The notes under the pieces are model-generated. The model had not been told where the DNA came from, ran no database searches, and was given only the letters and a program-made list of their open reading frames with translations. Positions 1 to 8,269 of a stretch of DNA of 64,000 bases are shown piece by piece. How positions within the stretch are numbered: position 1 is the first letter of the stretch; every line of letters starts with the position of its first letter. Position numbers and translations under genes: made by a program. Source of the DNA: Candidatus Peribacteraceae bacterium (GTDB lineage: Bacteria > Patescibacteriota > Gracilibacteria > Peribacterales > Peribacteraceae); assembly GCA_028718905.1 (NCBI GenBank), contig JAQUKV010000002.1, positions 1 through 64,000 of the forward strand. The letters run 5' to 3'.

Positions 1-5
1 TCCAC

Positions 6-28
6 CAACCTTCACGCAGCGAAGGTTG
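6..28. repeat. Perfect 8-bp hairpin in the leading intergenic region
   Basis: CAACCTTC and GAAGGTTG form a perfect inverted repeat around a 7-base loop. No T-run follows, so it is not an obvious intrinsic terminator. The rest of 1-146 shows no gene. Confidence 0.5.
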
Positions 29-146
29 CCGACCGTAGCCCGAAGGACAATTCTAAACAATGTTTTTTAATTGTAAACAACAGGATGGGATTCTCCATGT
101 TTCCTCTGCTTGAATGAGCTTTATGAGCAGATAATAAGCTCTTCGC

Positions 147-152
147 TATACT
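147..152 (+). promoter_or_regulatory. -10 hexamer TATACT for the first gene
   Basis: TATACT ends 6 bases before the ATG at 159, so transcription would start at or very near the start codon. No Shine-Dalgarno sequence is present. The same layout recurs at many host genes in the window. Confidence 0.6.
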
Positions 153-158
153 TGCCGC

Positions 159-785
159 ATGTTCGGTTTCACGCGCGAGGAAATGGCAATCCTGCGACCA
201 CTCAAAACCCCCCGCAAGATTCAGGACTTTCTCGACACGCTCGCCATGAATTTTGAGCCGGAGGGTGACACCTGCCGTTCACCGCGGCTGGTACTTCAGA
301 TGCGGCAGGCCCACTGTATGGAAGGCGCCATGCTCGCCGCCGTGGCATTGAGAATTGCGGACTTCCGGCCACTGGTGATGGATCTGAAAGCCACCGATGA
401 TGACGAGGATCATGTCGTAGCCCTCTTCATCATCAACAACCACTGGGGTGCGCTGAGCAAGACGAACCACGGTGTACTCAGGTACCGCGAACCCGTGTAC
501 CGTACGGTGCGCGAACTCGCGCTCTCGTACTTCCACGAGTATTTTCTCTCAGACGGGCGCAAGACGCTGCGCTCGTACTCGGTACCCGTGGACCTGTCGC
601 GTTTCGATGCCCAAAGCTGGATGACGGATGAGGAGGACGTGTGGTACATCCCGGAGTTTCTCGATAATGCGCGGCACTTCCCTATCCTCTCCAAAGCACA
701 GATTGCAGGGCTGCGCCGCGCGGATCCGATCGAGCGCGAAAAATTTACGGAGACGGAATGGGCGGAGTCTCCGCAATGCCGGTAG
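159..785 (+). CDS. Transglutaminase-like cysteine protein
   Basis: A 208-residue soluble protein with no signal peptide or membrane segment. The block from residue 35 to 110 looks like the transglutaminase/BTLCP papain-like fold: a Cys in QAHCMEGA, a His in DEDHVVALF and a polar residue in WGALSKTNH, the order expected for a Cys-His-Asp/Asn triad. The family includes peptidases and acyl transferases, so no substrate can be named. The ATG follows a TATACT hexamer by 6 bases, supporting this start and a leaderless transcript. The next gene begins shortly downstream on the same strand with its own -10-like hexamer. The family call rests on motif spacing alone. Confidence 0.6.
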   Translation: MFGFTREEMAILRPLKTPRKIQDFLDTLAMNFEPEGDTCRSPRLVLQMRQAHCMEGAMLAAVALRIADFRPLVMDLKATDDDEDHVVALFIINNHWGALSKTNHGVLRYREPVYRTVRELALSYFHEYFLSDGRKTLRSYSVPVDLSRFDAQSWMTDEEDVWYIPEFLDNARHFPILSKAQIAGLRRADPIEREKFTETEWAESPQCR

Positions 786-822
786 CACTCTGCGGTGCTG
801 ATGTAGAATGATCCACGTCATG

Positions 823-1827
823 CAGGATCACTTTGACGTCATTATCGTCGGCGCCGGCCCCGCGGGTTTGCAGTGCGCGCGGACGCTGAAGGGTTCGTCC
901 CTCTCCGTACTCATCGTGGAGAGGAAAAACATCGTCGGCCCCAAGCCCTGCGGCGGCGGACTCACGTTTCAGGATGAATCCTTCGGAATTCCCGACTCCA
1001 TCACCCGCCCCGCCTTCACGCACGTCATCCGCATCGGGAAGCACGACACCGTCGTGACTCTGAAACACAGACTCCGCTCCGTCACGCGCCTCGGTCTGGG
1101 GCAGTTCCTGCTCAAGGAGATTGCAGGTGCGCCGAACATCACCGTGCTGACGGACACCAAGGTCACCGAAATCCGGAAAGACGGCGTCGTGACAAGCAAG
1201 GGGACGTTCTTCTTCAAAACACTCGTGGGGGCGGACGGGACGGACTCGCTGGTGCGCCGGTACCTCAAACTCCCGAAAAAGATCACGCTCGGCTTCACCT
1301 TCGATGTCCCTGTGAAGACGGACAAGGTCGTGTGGTACTTCAATCCCCCGAGGCTCAAAACAGCATACCTGTGGTCGTTCCCGAAACAGGAGAATGTCAC
1401 CAACGTGGGCGGATACTACGACCCCGATGAAATCCCGTTCGAGAAGGTTCTGGAGGAATTCAAGGCGTTCATGGCGGCGGAAGGGTTTGCGTTTACGATG
1501 AGCCAACTGAAAGGGGCGCCGCTCGGCATTCTGTATAAAGGCGTGGAATTCGGGAATATCTACCTCGCGGGGGAAGCCGCGGGCATGACCGAGGCGCTCA
1601 CCGGCGAAGGCATCGCGTTCGCCCTGACCTCGGGCCGTGAGGTGGCGAAGCACATTCTCGATCCCGCGTACGCAATGCCGGATCTCAAGCGCATCCTCGC
1701 CCTCAAAAAGCGACGGGAGGGCATGCTCGCCCGCGCGCGCAGGCATCCGCGCATGCAGCCGACGATCTTCCGGTGGGGTGCCCGCATGATGAAATCTCCC
1801 AAATTCCAGGCGTTCTTCGGAACCTGA
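823..1827 (+). CDS. Geranylgeranyl-reductase-family FAD-dependent oxidoreductase
   Basis: About 334 residues. The N-terminus has a Rossmann FAD-binding signature (DVIIVGAGPAG) followed by the family's GPKPCGGGLT segment; a second dinucleotide-contact motif lies near VGADGTDSLVRRY and a third near YLAGEAAGMTEALTGEGI. This is the order seen in geranylgeranyl reductases, which saturate isoprenoid chains, and in related flavoprotein hydroxylases. The length is typical. The start at 823 (MQDHFDV) is preferred over the ATG at 808 because TAGAAT at 804-809 overlaps the upstream ATG. The substrate (quinone, lipid or carotenoid chain) cannot be inferred. The convergent neighbour ends two bases downstream. 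Confidence 0.85.
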   Translation, partial: QDHFDVIIVGAGPAGLQCARTLKGSSLSVLIVERKNIVGPKPCGGGLTFQDESFGIPDSITRPAFTHVIRIGKHDTVVTLKHRLRSVTRLGLGQFLLKEIAGAPNITVLTDTKVTEIRKDGVVTSKGTFFFKTLVGADGTDSLVRRYLKLPKKITLGFTFDVPVKTDKVVWYFNPPRLKTAYLWSFPKQENVTNVGGYYDPDEIPFEKVLEEFKAFMAAEGFAFTMSQLKGAPLGILYKGVEFGNIYLAGEAAGMTEALTGEGIAFALTSGREVAKHILDPAYAMPDLKRILALKKRREGMLARARRHPRMQPTIFRWGARMMKSPKFQAFFGT

Positions 1828-1829
1828 CC

Positions 1830-3029
1830 TCACGCATCCTTCTTCTGCGGCCAGCCTTCCGCCGGCGGCAAAATGCAGGCAAAAGTCATTCCCGGGCCGC
1901 CATCAGGCGTATCCGCATTCTTCTTCGCCGTGAGGAAACCCCCAAAGTGCCGCTCGATATTCTGGCGCAGGAACGTGAGACCCATTCCCGTCCCCCCGAA
2001 ACGCCGGGTGGTCGTCTGTCCGGCTTCGAAGAGCTCTTCAGGATCCCTTTCGCCGATCCCCGGTCCGTCATCGCAGACCTTGAGGAGCAGGCTGCCGTCT
2101 TTGCGCAAAATCACCGATACAACCAGATGCCGCCCCTTTCGCTGTCCTTCCATCATCTTGAGAGCGTTCGTCATCAGTTCCGAAAGTACCTCCATGACAA
2201 GTCCCGCACGGGGAATCACATCCTGCATCTGCATCTTTTCCGGAATGTTCGTCACCCATTCCATCTCGAAGGCATGCCCCTGCACCTGCAGAATGTCACG
2301 CACAATCTCCTTCATCCGCTGTTGCATTTGCCCCATGATGCGAATGAAATTCCCCGGTACGGAAATCCCCTGCCCTGCTTCAACGAAGCGTCGATGAAAT
2401 TCACTCTTCGAAATAAAATACTTTTTCAGAAGATAGTGCAGCCGTTGCTCTGTCCCGTACTCACCGGCTCCCCCGATTTCATTCAGCACACTCTGACGGT
2501 GATTTTTCGCCGCTTCTGTGTCTGCACGCTCAAGAGCATTCGCCAATGATTGGCACTCCGATGCAATAATCATATGCATGAATTTCGGGCAGTCATGCGC
2601 GATTCCCGACATGGCAAACGCTCCCACCGGTCCCAGGGTTCTGCCTGCCGTTCGCTGCAGGTCAGAGAACAGACGACTCGTACGATTGACAATGGAAGCA
2701 GCGCGTTCGCTCCAATGCTTTGCCTGCGCCGCCTCCGGAAGCCCCTGCTCCAGTCCTGCTGTGATTTCCGCGATGAGCTCACGCGCATCGGGAAGGATCA
2801 CCCACTCAATCACCGGCTGAAGCAATTCATCAATGAATCGATTCTGCAGTTGCTCCTGATCTTCATCTGCCTGCTGCGCGAACGAGGCAATGGCCGTATC
2901 GGCCTTGGTGGACAACACCCGGCCTTCGATGCCGCCCTCCGGACCTCCGTGAACGGAGCTTTTGGTTTCAGGGGAGTCAGGTGATGGAAGATGTTCGTTT
3001 GCCATGACAGTGTTTGGACAAAAAATCAC
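1830..3029 (-). CDS. Soluble histidine-kinase-like ATPase
   Basis: Up to 399 residues. The C-terminal third is a GHKL ATPase domain: N box ELMTNALKM, G1 box DDGPGIG, G2 box GTGMGL. The upstream alpha-helical region resembles a dimerisation domain, but no clear HisKA H-box and no membrane segment are seen, so it may be a cytosolic kinase or a mitochondrial-type dehydrogenase-kinase relative. A GTG at 3029 shares a base with the TAG stop of the upstream small gene, which suggests translational coupling; an ATG at 3005 (MANEHL) is the alternative start. The response partner is not in the window. Confidence 0.7.
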   Translation of the reverse strand: MIFCPNTVMANEHLPSPDSPETKSSVHGGPEGGIEGRVLSTKADTAIASFAQQADEDQEQLQNRFIDELLQPVIEWVILPDARELIAEITAGLEQGLPEAAQAKHWSERAASIVNRTSRLFSDLQRTAGRTLGPVGAFAMSGIAHDCPKFMHMIIASECQSLANALERADTEAAKNHRQSVLNEIGGAGEYGTEQRLHYLLKKYFISKSEFHRRFVEAGQGISVPGNFIRIMGQMQQRMKEIVRDILQVQGHAFEMEWVTNIPEKMQMQDVIPRAGLVMEVLSELMTNALKMMEGQRKGRHLVVSVILRKDGSLLLKVCDDGPGIGERDPEELFEAGQTTTRRFGGTGMGLTFLRQNIERHFGGFLTAKKNADTPDGGPGMTFACILPPAEGWPQKKDA

Positions 3030-3244
3030 TATTGGATCGCAAGCCTGCGGGCAGCGAGCGCCTCCTGATACCTTTGCGTCGCCTGACGGTGCAGTTGGAG
3101 CAAAATGGCATTTTCCGGATGTTCCTGCACCGATGCGGCGGCGATTTCGAGTGCCGTCTGCAACCCCCGTAACTCATCATCCAATGGAACGCTCTCTTCG
3201 GGTAAGGGTACCGGGCCGAACGTTGCAGGAGTATCCAATGCCAT
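3029..3244 (-). CDS. Small helical protein upstream of kinase-like ATPase
   Basis: 71 residues, soluble, mostly helical by composition (long stretch rich in Ala, Gln and Leu from residue 25). No recognised family. Its stop overlaps the start of the kinase-like gene, so the two are probably one operon. TATAAT on this strand (3259-3254) ends 9 bases before the ATG, giving a nearly leaderless transcript. It may be a regulator or partner of the kinase; that is inference from position only. Confidence 0.6.
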   Translation of the reverse strand: MALDTPATFGPVPLPEESVPLDDELRGLQTALEIAAASVQEHPENAILLQLHRQATQRYQEALAARRLAIQ

Positions 3245-3253
3245 GGATTGTTC

Positions 3254-3259
3254 ATTATA
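3254..3259 (-). promoter_or_regulatory. -10 hexamer TATAAT for the 3244-1830 operon
   Basis: Reads TATAAT on the minus strand, 9 bases before the ATG of the 71-residue gene. It sits in a GCTATAAT context, like the minus promoter near 8140. Confidence 0.6.
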
Positions 3260-3295
3260 GCAGATTCCGGATCGCTGCAGAAGATCCGTTTACGA

Positions 3296-5017
3296 TCACT
3301 TCCGGAACCACACCCGGTAGTTTCCTATGGGCAAGAAAAATTTGGCGCATTCCGGTGCGACTTCCGAAAAGTGCTCACGGACAAAGGTATCCACAACCGG
3401 TGAATTGATCGACTGTGCGGAGAGAAGCAGACGACTGTCCTCCTGGAGATGATGATCTGTTTCAACCATGATGGGATGATTCTGATCGAGGTACCAGTTG
3501 AGCTCGAATGTGACGATCGGCCCCCATGGCGAATGACGGGTGAAAGCGAGATCGAGCGGATGTTCGAGCAGGGCATACCGATCAATTCTGCAGGCATCCA
3601 GCAGCCCATCCAGTTTCCGGATGGATTCGTCATGCGCCTGCCGCGCCCGTCCGGCGTTCTGTTCCAGCATCGCCCAATGATCTGCCAAGGTACGATATGG
3701 CAGAAGAGCCGCGATCAATACAACAGCAAGTCCCCACGCAAAAACACTGTTCTTTTCTTCGGCCGCCCTGCGAAGGCCAAGCAGTAAAAGAGCAAAATAG
3801 ACCGGCACAGCAGAGGCGAAATGATTGCCCCCGTACCCCGCACCCGCAATCGCGTACAGGACACAGAAGAGCGCAAAAAATCCCCGCAGCACGTGCGAGA
3901 GAGTATGACCGCGCCACTGCAGATACAGCAGAACGAGCAGACTCGTGCCCAGTGCAATCAGCGCCCCCCACGAGAAAGAACGACTGAACGGAAGGACGAT
4001 GCCCGTGCGGATGATACTGTTGAGCGTCATGAGCGCCGGCATGAGCTCGAACAGAAAAGCTCCGGCAATGACGCCCGTTGCGACGTACAGGAGCATGCGC
4101 CATCCGCTCCGTTCCTCAATGCGACCGGAACGCAGCCACGGCAGGAGCACAAACAGGGAACCGAGCAACAACGGCAACACGCGCGAAGACGAAAACTGAT
4201 TCACGAGATGAAACCCAAGCGGATAGAGATCCAGTGCGAGAATGGGCAGCGGCCGGAGCGGATCCTGCGCAAGACGCTGATGCAGGAGGGCGGGAAGATA
4301 GATCGTGAGATACGGATGCAGAAACCCGAGCAGGAAGAGAAGAACTGCGCCGAGAACGGCGGCGAAGAGGAGCGGCAGGAAAAACTTCTTTACGAGATCT
4401 TTAACGTCACGCGTAAGCAGGAGCGCCACGGCAAAGAGGATGAAGAAGTAGTACTCCTTCAGCCCGATGGCTCCGAGCAGAAGCAGGGCACGGACGAGAG
4501 TGCCCCTGATGGGCCGGCGGGGCTGCCACAACAGGCTCAGTGCATAAAGCACGCCCAGAAACCCGCCGAATGTTTCCGTATCCATGCCCGTGGCCCAGCG
4601 TTCCAGATAGAGCGCGAGGAGCAAACCGCAGCAAAGCGCCGTGCCAATGACCATCAGCCGATTCACATTCCATGATTGCCCGCGGGAGGAGTGCCGGACA
4701 AAAAGGAAAGGGGCAAGAGCAATACATAAGAGTGCCAGAACAACAAGAACACTGAGGAACCGCTGATCGCCCGTGATCAGGAGGGAGACTGCAGTGAGAA
4801 GAAACATTCCCGGCGGCTTCCACTCGAACAGGTCAACGTACGGAGTAAGTCCGTTTAATACTCCGCGTCCGATGACGAAGTAGAGCGGGATATCGGGATC
4901 CATGCTGCCCTTCAGAATCCACGGAAAAATGCGTAGAAGCTCGATAGAACCCCGCGCCGCAGCCGCGCATGTAAGAAGTGCGATGAGCCATCCGACGATA
5001 CGCGAATGACGGGACAC
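3296..5017 (-). CDS. Polytopic membrane protein, GT-C glycosyltransferase-like
   Basis: 573 residues with roughly eleven hydrophobic segments. Near residue 40-70 it carries an acidic DPDIP loop followed by GLTPYVDLFEWKPPG, the arrangement typical of GT39/GT83-like (PMT/ArnT type) transferases, which use polyprenyl-phosphate sugars on the outer face of the membrane. A soluble C-terminal tail begins near residue 455. The start is a GTG; TACAGT (5032-5027) ends 9 bases upstream. It probably glycosylates surface polymers or proteins, but donor and acceptor are unknown. Confidence 0.65.
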   Translation of the reverse strand: MSRHSRIVGWLIALLTCAAAARGSIELLRIFPWILKGSMDPDIPLYFVIGRGVLNGLTPYVDLFEWKPPGMFLLTAVSLLITGDQRFLSVLVVLALLCIALAPFLFVRHSSRGQSWNVNRLMVIGTALCCGLLLALYLERWATGMDTETFGGFLGVLYALSLLWQPRRPIRGTLVRALLLLGAIGLKEYYFFILFAVALLLTRDVKDLVKKFFLPLLFAAVLGAVLLFLLGFLHPYLTIYLPALLHQRLAQDPLRPLPILALDLYPLGFHLVNQFSSSRVLPLLLGSLFVLLPWLRSGRIEERSGWRMLLYVATGVIAGAFLFELMPALMTLNSIIRTGIVLPFSRSFSWGALIALGTSLLVLLYLQWRGHTLSHVLRGFFALFCVLYAIAGAGYGGNHFASAVPVYFALLLLGLRRAAEEKNSVFAWGLAVVLIAALLPYRTLADHWAMLEQNAGRARQAHDESIRKLDGLLDACRIDRYALLEHPLDLAFTRHSPWGPIVTFELNWYLDQNHPIMVETDHHLQEDSRLLLSAQSINSPVVDTFVREHFSEVAPECAKFFLPIGNYRVWFRK

Positions 5018-5050
5018 AGTGCCGACACTGTATCACAGGCGGAGCACGGC

Positions 5051-5452
5051 TCATTCGGCATCCCGCTGCACAGCCGGAGTGCGTTCCGTCCAACCGTGCA
5101 TTTTGTGTGCGATGCCTCTGTTCACGTGGCCGACGACAGTGCCCATGTCATAGAGATCACTCAGCCGCTGCAGATCCTCCGCGATCCCTTTCGCCACCCG
5201 CAGATCCGTGAATGGGCGGGCGGAATACGTCAGCGAGGAAAGCCGAAATTCGATCTCTAGAATTTCAACAATTTCCGGACCGTCCTGCTGCATCAATGCC
5301 ATCCGCTTGTCAAAGTGGGGACCGCGAATCTGATCGAACTTCTGCGACAGTTCCATCCCGTTGCGCGGCACGCCCTCCGGCCAGTTATCCGGAGTGCGCA
5401 GCTGCTCTGCGTCCTCAAGCGCAGAACTGTGGAGAGCTTCGACAGTCGACAT
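5051..5452 (-). CDS. Hypothetical soluble protein
   Basis: About 134 residues from the ATG at 5452 (MSTVEALHSS); the reading frame is open 36 codons further upstream but that part has no protein-like character. Acidic and helical, with no membrane segments and no family I recognise. It is transcribed ahead of the GT-C gene. No clear ribosome site. Confidence 0.45.
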   Translation of the reverse strand: MSTVEALHSSALEDAEQLRTPDNWPEGVPRNGMELSQKFDQIRGPHFDKRMALMQQDGPEIVEILEIEFRLSSLTYSARPFTDLRVAKGIAEDLQRLSDLYDMGTVVGHVNRGIAHKMHGWTERTPAVQRDAE

Positions 5453-5654
5453 GGGAAAAGGTGGAAAAGATGCCCTGTTGTAGTCACCGCTCCGTGCAAC
5501 GTCAATGAGCGAAACGAACGGCAAAACGGTTCTGTTCAATCTTCCGACAACACAGGGCATATATCACAAAGCCCTATCGCAAGCGGAAATGACAGAGAGA
5601 CAACGTTGATGGGCAACACTGTTCACCCGCGTTACATCTTGCAGACTCGGTAAC

Positions 5655-5813
5655 TTATGACCCGATGATGCATTTGCATGTTCCGATGAATTCCTCCATC
5701 CGCGCCTCCGGAATGCCGGCAATGTTGATGCGCCCGTGCAGCAGGATATCGCGGCAATCGAGGAGATCGTAGGCATCACACTTGGTCCCGAAAAACCGCG
5801 CCACATCATCCAT
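5655..5813 (-). CDS. Small hypothetical protein with a Shine-Dalgarno site
   Basis: 52 residues starting MDDVARFFG and ending in a Cys-containing tail (GTCKCIIGS). The ATG is preceded by GGAGGTGA, one of the few convincing Shine-Dalgarno sequences in this window, which is why this start is chosen over an in-frame ATG nine codons upstream. No known family. 5453-5654 between this gene and the next holds nothing I can identify. Confidence 0.4.
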   Translation of the reverse strand: MDDVARFFGTKCDAYDLLDCRDILLHGRINIAGIPEARMEEFIGTCKCIIGS

Positions 5814-5973
5814 CGCAACATCACCTCCAGTATCTTTCATCGACTGGAAAGTGCGATCGATCCCGATGCCATTGAGCGCGATCTTATAGAAGCAGGGACG
5901 ATTCGCTGCAGTTTAGGTCGAACGCCCTGCACCATTGACAGGCAATGCCAGCCTCGTCAGGGTAGTACCTCGA

Positions 5974-6660
5974 ATGGCAGGGAATTCGATGCCAGAGCAC
6001 GACCGAGAAACCGGCGTCTCGGACCCCTCACAGAGCCCGCTCAGAACGGAGATGGAATCCATTGCGAACCGCGCCGAACAGACCGCCGATCACTTTCTTC
6101 GTGCAACACATTTCGCAAGCCTGATGCACGATCCGTTGATGCAGAAACTGATGGAAACCCATGGCGCTGATTCTGTTCTGCAAACGTTGCGGGATGGGCG
6201 CGCGCACGGAAAAACTTTTCTTCAGGTCATCGGATCGTTCGGCATGGACACTGTTAAGGCAGAAATCCTCTGCGCAGATTTCGTCTTCGAGACACTGACC
6301 GCTGCTGATTTCTCAGATTTCATGGGGCAACTGCAAGAGAACCATGGATCGGCAGACGCATGGGAAGAAAGCATGAAACACCAGACGGAACTTTCACTGA
6401 TCACCCTTGGCAAAGCTGCACATGAACTCCTGAGGCGCATTGACGCGGCCGAACAAAGCCGTTCCGCGCAACGCGCCCCCCAATGCCCCAAAAATCAGAA
6501 TGGCAAAGATGAATCGCTGCCGCTCACTCTTGCACATGAAGCGCGAACACGGTTTCAGCATCTCTGCCTGCTTCCGGCGGATCCCGAATCTACAGATCAT
6601 CTGCACTACATCCGCAGAAAAAACCACAACAATCATCACGGAGCCCGCCGCAAGCAGTGA
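5974..6660 (+). CDS. Hypothetical soluble protein
   Basis: 228 residues from the ATG at 5974, which follows TAGTAC by 5 bases; the frame is open from a TTG at 5935. Mainly helical, acidic in the centre, with a basic histidine/arginine-rich C-terminus (KNHNNHHGARRKQ). No membrane segments and no recognised domain. Its stop lies two bases from the convergent sensor kinase stop. Confidence 0.5.
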   Translation: MAGNSMPEHDRETGVSDPSQSPLRTEMESIANRAEQTADHFLRATHFASLMHDPLMQKLMETHGADSVLQTLRDGRAHGKTFLQVIGSFGMDTVKAEILCADFVFETLTAADFSDFMGQLQENHGSADAWEESMKHQTELSLITLGKAAHELLRRIDAAEQSRSAQRAPQCPKNQNGKDESLPLTLAHEARTRFQHLCLLPADPESTDHLHYIRRKNHNNHHGARRKQ

Positions 6661-6661
6661 A

Positions 6662-8122
6662 TCACTTCGCCGATGCTGCCTTCGTGCACGGAAGCGTGAA
6701 GGTCACCGTTGTTCCCTCTCCTTCCGAGGAATGAAGTGAGATCCTGCCTCCGAAACGCTCGATGATTCCTTTGGCGATGTACATGCCCACACCCGTTCCG
6801 TTCGGATCGTACTTTCCCGCATTGGAGCCGCGACTGAAACGTTCGAAGACCCGCGACAGATCCTCGGACGGAATGCCGGCGCCCTGATCGGCCACCTGCA
6901 ATTCCACATGTTTGTTGCGTCGTTGCACGACAATGCTGATCACGCCGTTCTGAGGCGAATAGACCATCGCATTGTCCAGAAGCTCGCGCAATACCCCGCC
7001 AAGCAGCCGCCGGTCCAGACGCAGATGGGCATCCTCCGGCATGTCCACGACCACCCGCTGTGAGCGCTTGATTAAGCGCGGCTGAATGCCGGCAACGGTC
7101 TCGTCGATGACACTGCGGAGTGAAACGTGTTCGTCGGCCACCTGCATGCTCCCCTCCTGAATCCGGTCCGCCGCAAGCAGCACTTCCGCCACATGCTCGA
7201 GGCGGGACACGCCGTCTTCCAGAATGAGCGTATTCTCTCTCATTTCCGTCTGCTCTGACTGCGGCAGTCGCAGCTGCATCTCCTGCAGGGATTCGACTCC
7301 CCACTTGAAGATCGTGAGCGGCGTGCCCACCTGGTGCAAAATCAGCTGCAGGAGCCAGCGCCGCTCCGCATCGAGATGCTCCATCTCGTCCATGCGATGA
7401 CGGAGCACGACCCCCATGATCGAAAACGTGGTCAGAATGCCCCCGAGCAGCAGAAGCAGCAGCGCCTGCATCGAGAAGATGCTCTGCAGGATGCTTGCAT
7501 AATCCTCCGCCATCATATCGAGCCCGAGCACGGCCACCGCCTGTCCGTTCGCATCAAAAATCGGCGCGTATCCCGAAAGTGAGTATCCCCATTGATCCAG
7601 TGCGATGTCGTCATCGGTCGTGGGGGCCACGAACGCCTGCGACCGCAGTGCCGGCATGTCCGCAATGGGATACGCATCGCCCGGCAGTCCCGGCTCCTCC
7701 GAGGCATCGACCACACCGTTCCGATTGAAGTCGAGCTCTGCCGGCGCACTCAGTGCATCCGCATCCACCACGAATTCCAGCATGTCCGGATCCGCCGTGC
7801 GGCGCATGATGTATGCGAAACGGATCTGCGGTGTACGGGCACGAATATCCTTGAGCCGCCAGACGAGCGCGCCGAATTCCGGCGATTGCATGTCCTCCTG
7901 CGTATGAATGGACTGCAGTTCCTCGTCGGTGAAATTCAGCGCGGCAATGGCCGCTTCGTTGCGCAAACGATCTTTCACGAGATGATCGATGATCCCCCGG
8001 CTGTGCAGGAAGAAAAAGATGCACGCACTCACAATCACCGTCAGAGACAGCCCGAGCAGCGCCACGATCTTCCATGACAGAAGGGCGGAAGAGCGGCGCA
8101 CTGGAGGCGTTTGGAAGTTCAT
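6662..8122 (-). CDS. Membrane sensor histidine kinase with EF-hand-like loop in the sensor
   Basis: 486 residues. Transmembrane segments lie near residues 18-40 and 213-240; between them is an extracytoplasmic Cache/PAS-like sensor with RFAYIMRR, then DPDMLEFVVDAD, then a canonical 12-residue EF-hand-type loop DFNRNGVVDASE at 131-142. The cytoplasmic part has the H-box HQVGTP (His about 263), N box ELLDNAMVYS, G1 DQGAGIP and G2 GTGVGMY. It therefore probably autophosphorylates in response to an external signal, perhaps calcium-dependent. The sensor is homologous to those encoded near 54.6-55.2 kb and twice at 57.4-58.7 kb. No response regulator is adjacent. Confidence 0.88.
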   Translation of the reverse strand: MNFQTPPVRRSSALLSWKIVALLGLSLTVIVSACIFFFLHSRGIIDHLVKDRLRNEAAIAALNFTDEELQSIHTQEDMQSPEFGALVWRLKDIRARTPQIRFAYIMRRTADPDMLEFVVDADALSAPAELDFNRNGVVDASEEPGLPGDAYPIADMPALRSQAFVAPTTDDDIALDQWGYSLSGYAPIFDANGQAVAVLGLDMMAEDYASILQSIFSMQALLLLLLGGILTTFSIMGVVLRHRMDEMEHLDAERRWLLQLILHQVGTPLTIFKWGVESLQEMQLRLPQSEQTEMRENTLILEDGVSRLEHVAEVLLAADRIQEGSMQVADEHVSLRSVIDETVAGIQPRLIKRSQRVVVDMPEDAHLRLDRRLLGGVLRELLDNAMVYSPQNGVISIVVQRRNKHVELQVADQGAGIPSEDLSRVFERFSRGSNAGKYDPNGTGVGMYIAKGIIERFGGRISLHSSEGEGTTVTFTLPCTKAASAK

Positions 8123-8139
8123 ATGTCTGTATTACGCTT

Positions 8140-8145
8140 ATTATA
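8140..8145 (-). promoter_or_regulatory. -10 hexamer TATAAT for the sensor kinase
   Basis: TATAAT on the minus strand, 17 bases before the ATG at 8122. It sits in the divergent gap between the kinase and alaS. Confidence 0.5.
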
Positions 8146-8269
8146 GCAAAAAAACCCTATTTGTGCCAGAGTGCCGGTGGCGAAGGAAACGCCTTTGTCG
8201 CAAAACAATCGAAATACCGGACGACCGGATACACCGACGGAACCGTCTTCTGATATTCTTGTCCCGCAC

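Noticed and set aside
745..1833. Long minus-strand frame (362 residues) opposite the flavoprotein
   Set aside because: It is a shadow of the GC-rich plus-strand gene, with Arg/His/Glu-rich sequence and no domain; the plus-strand protein has clear FAD motifs.
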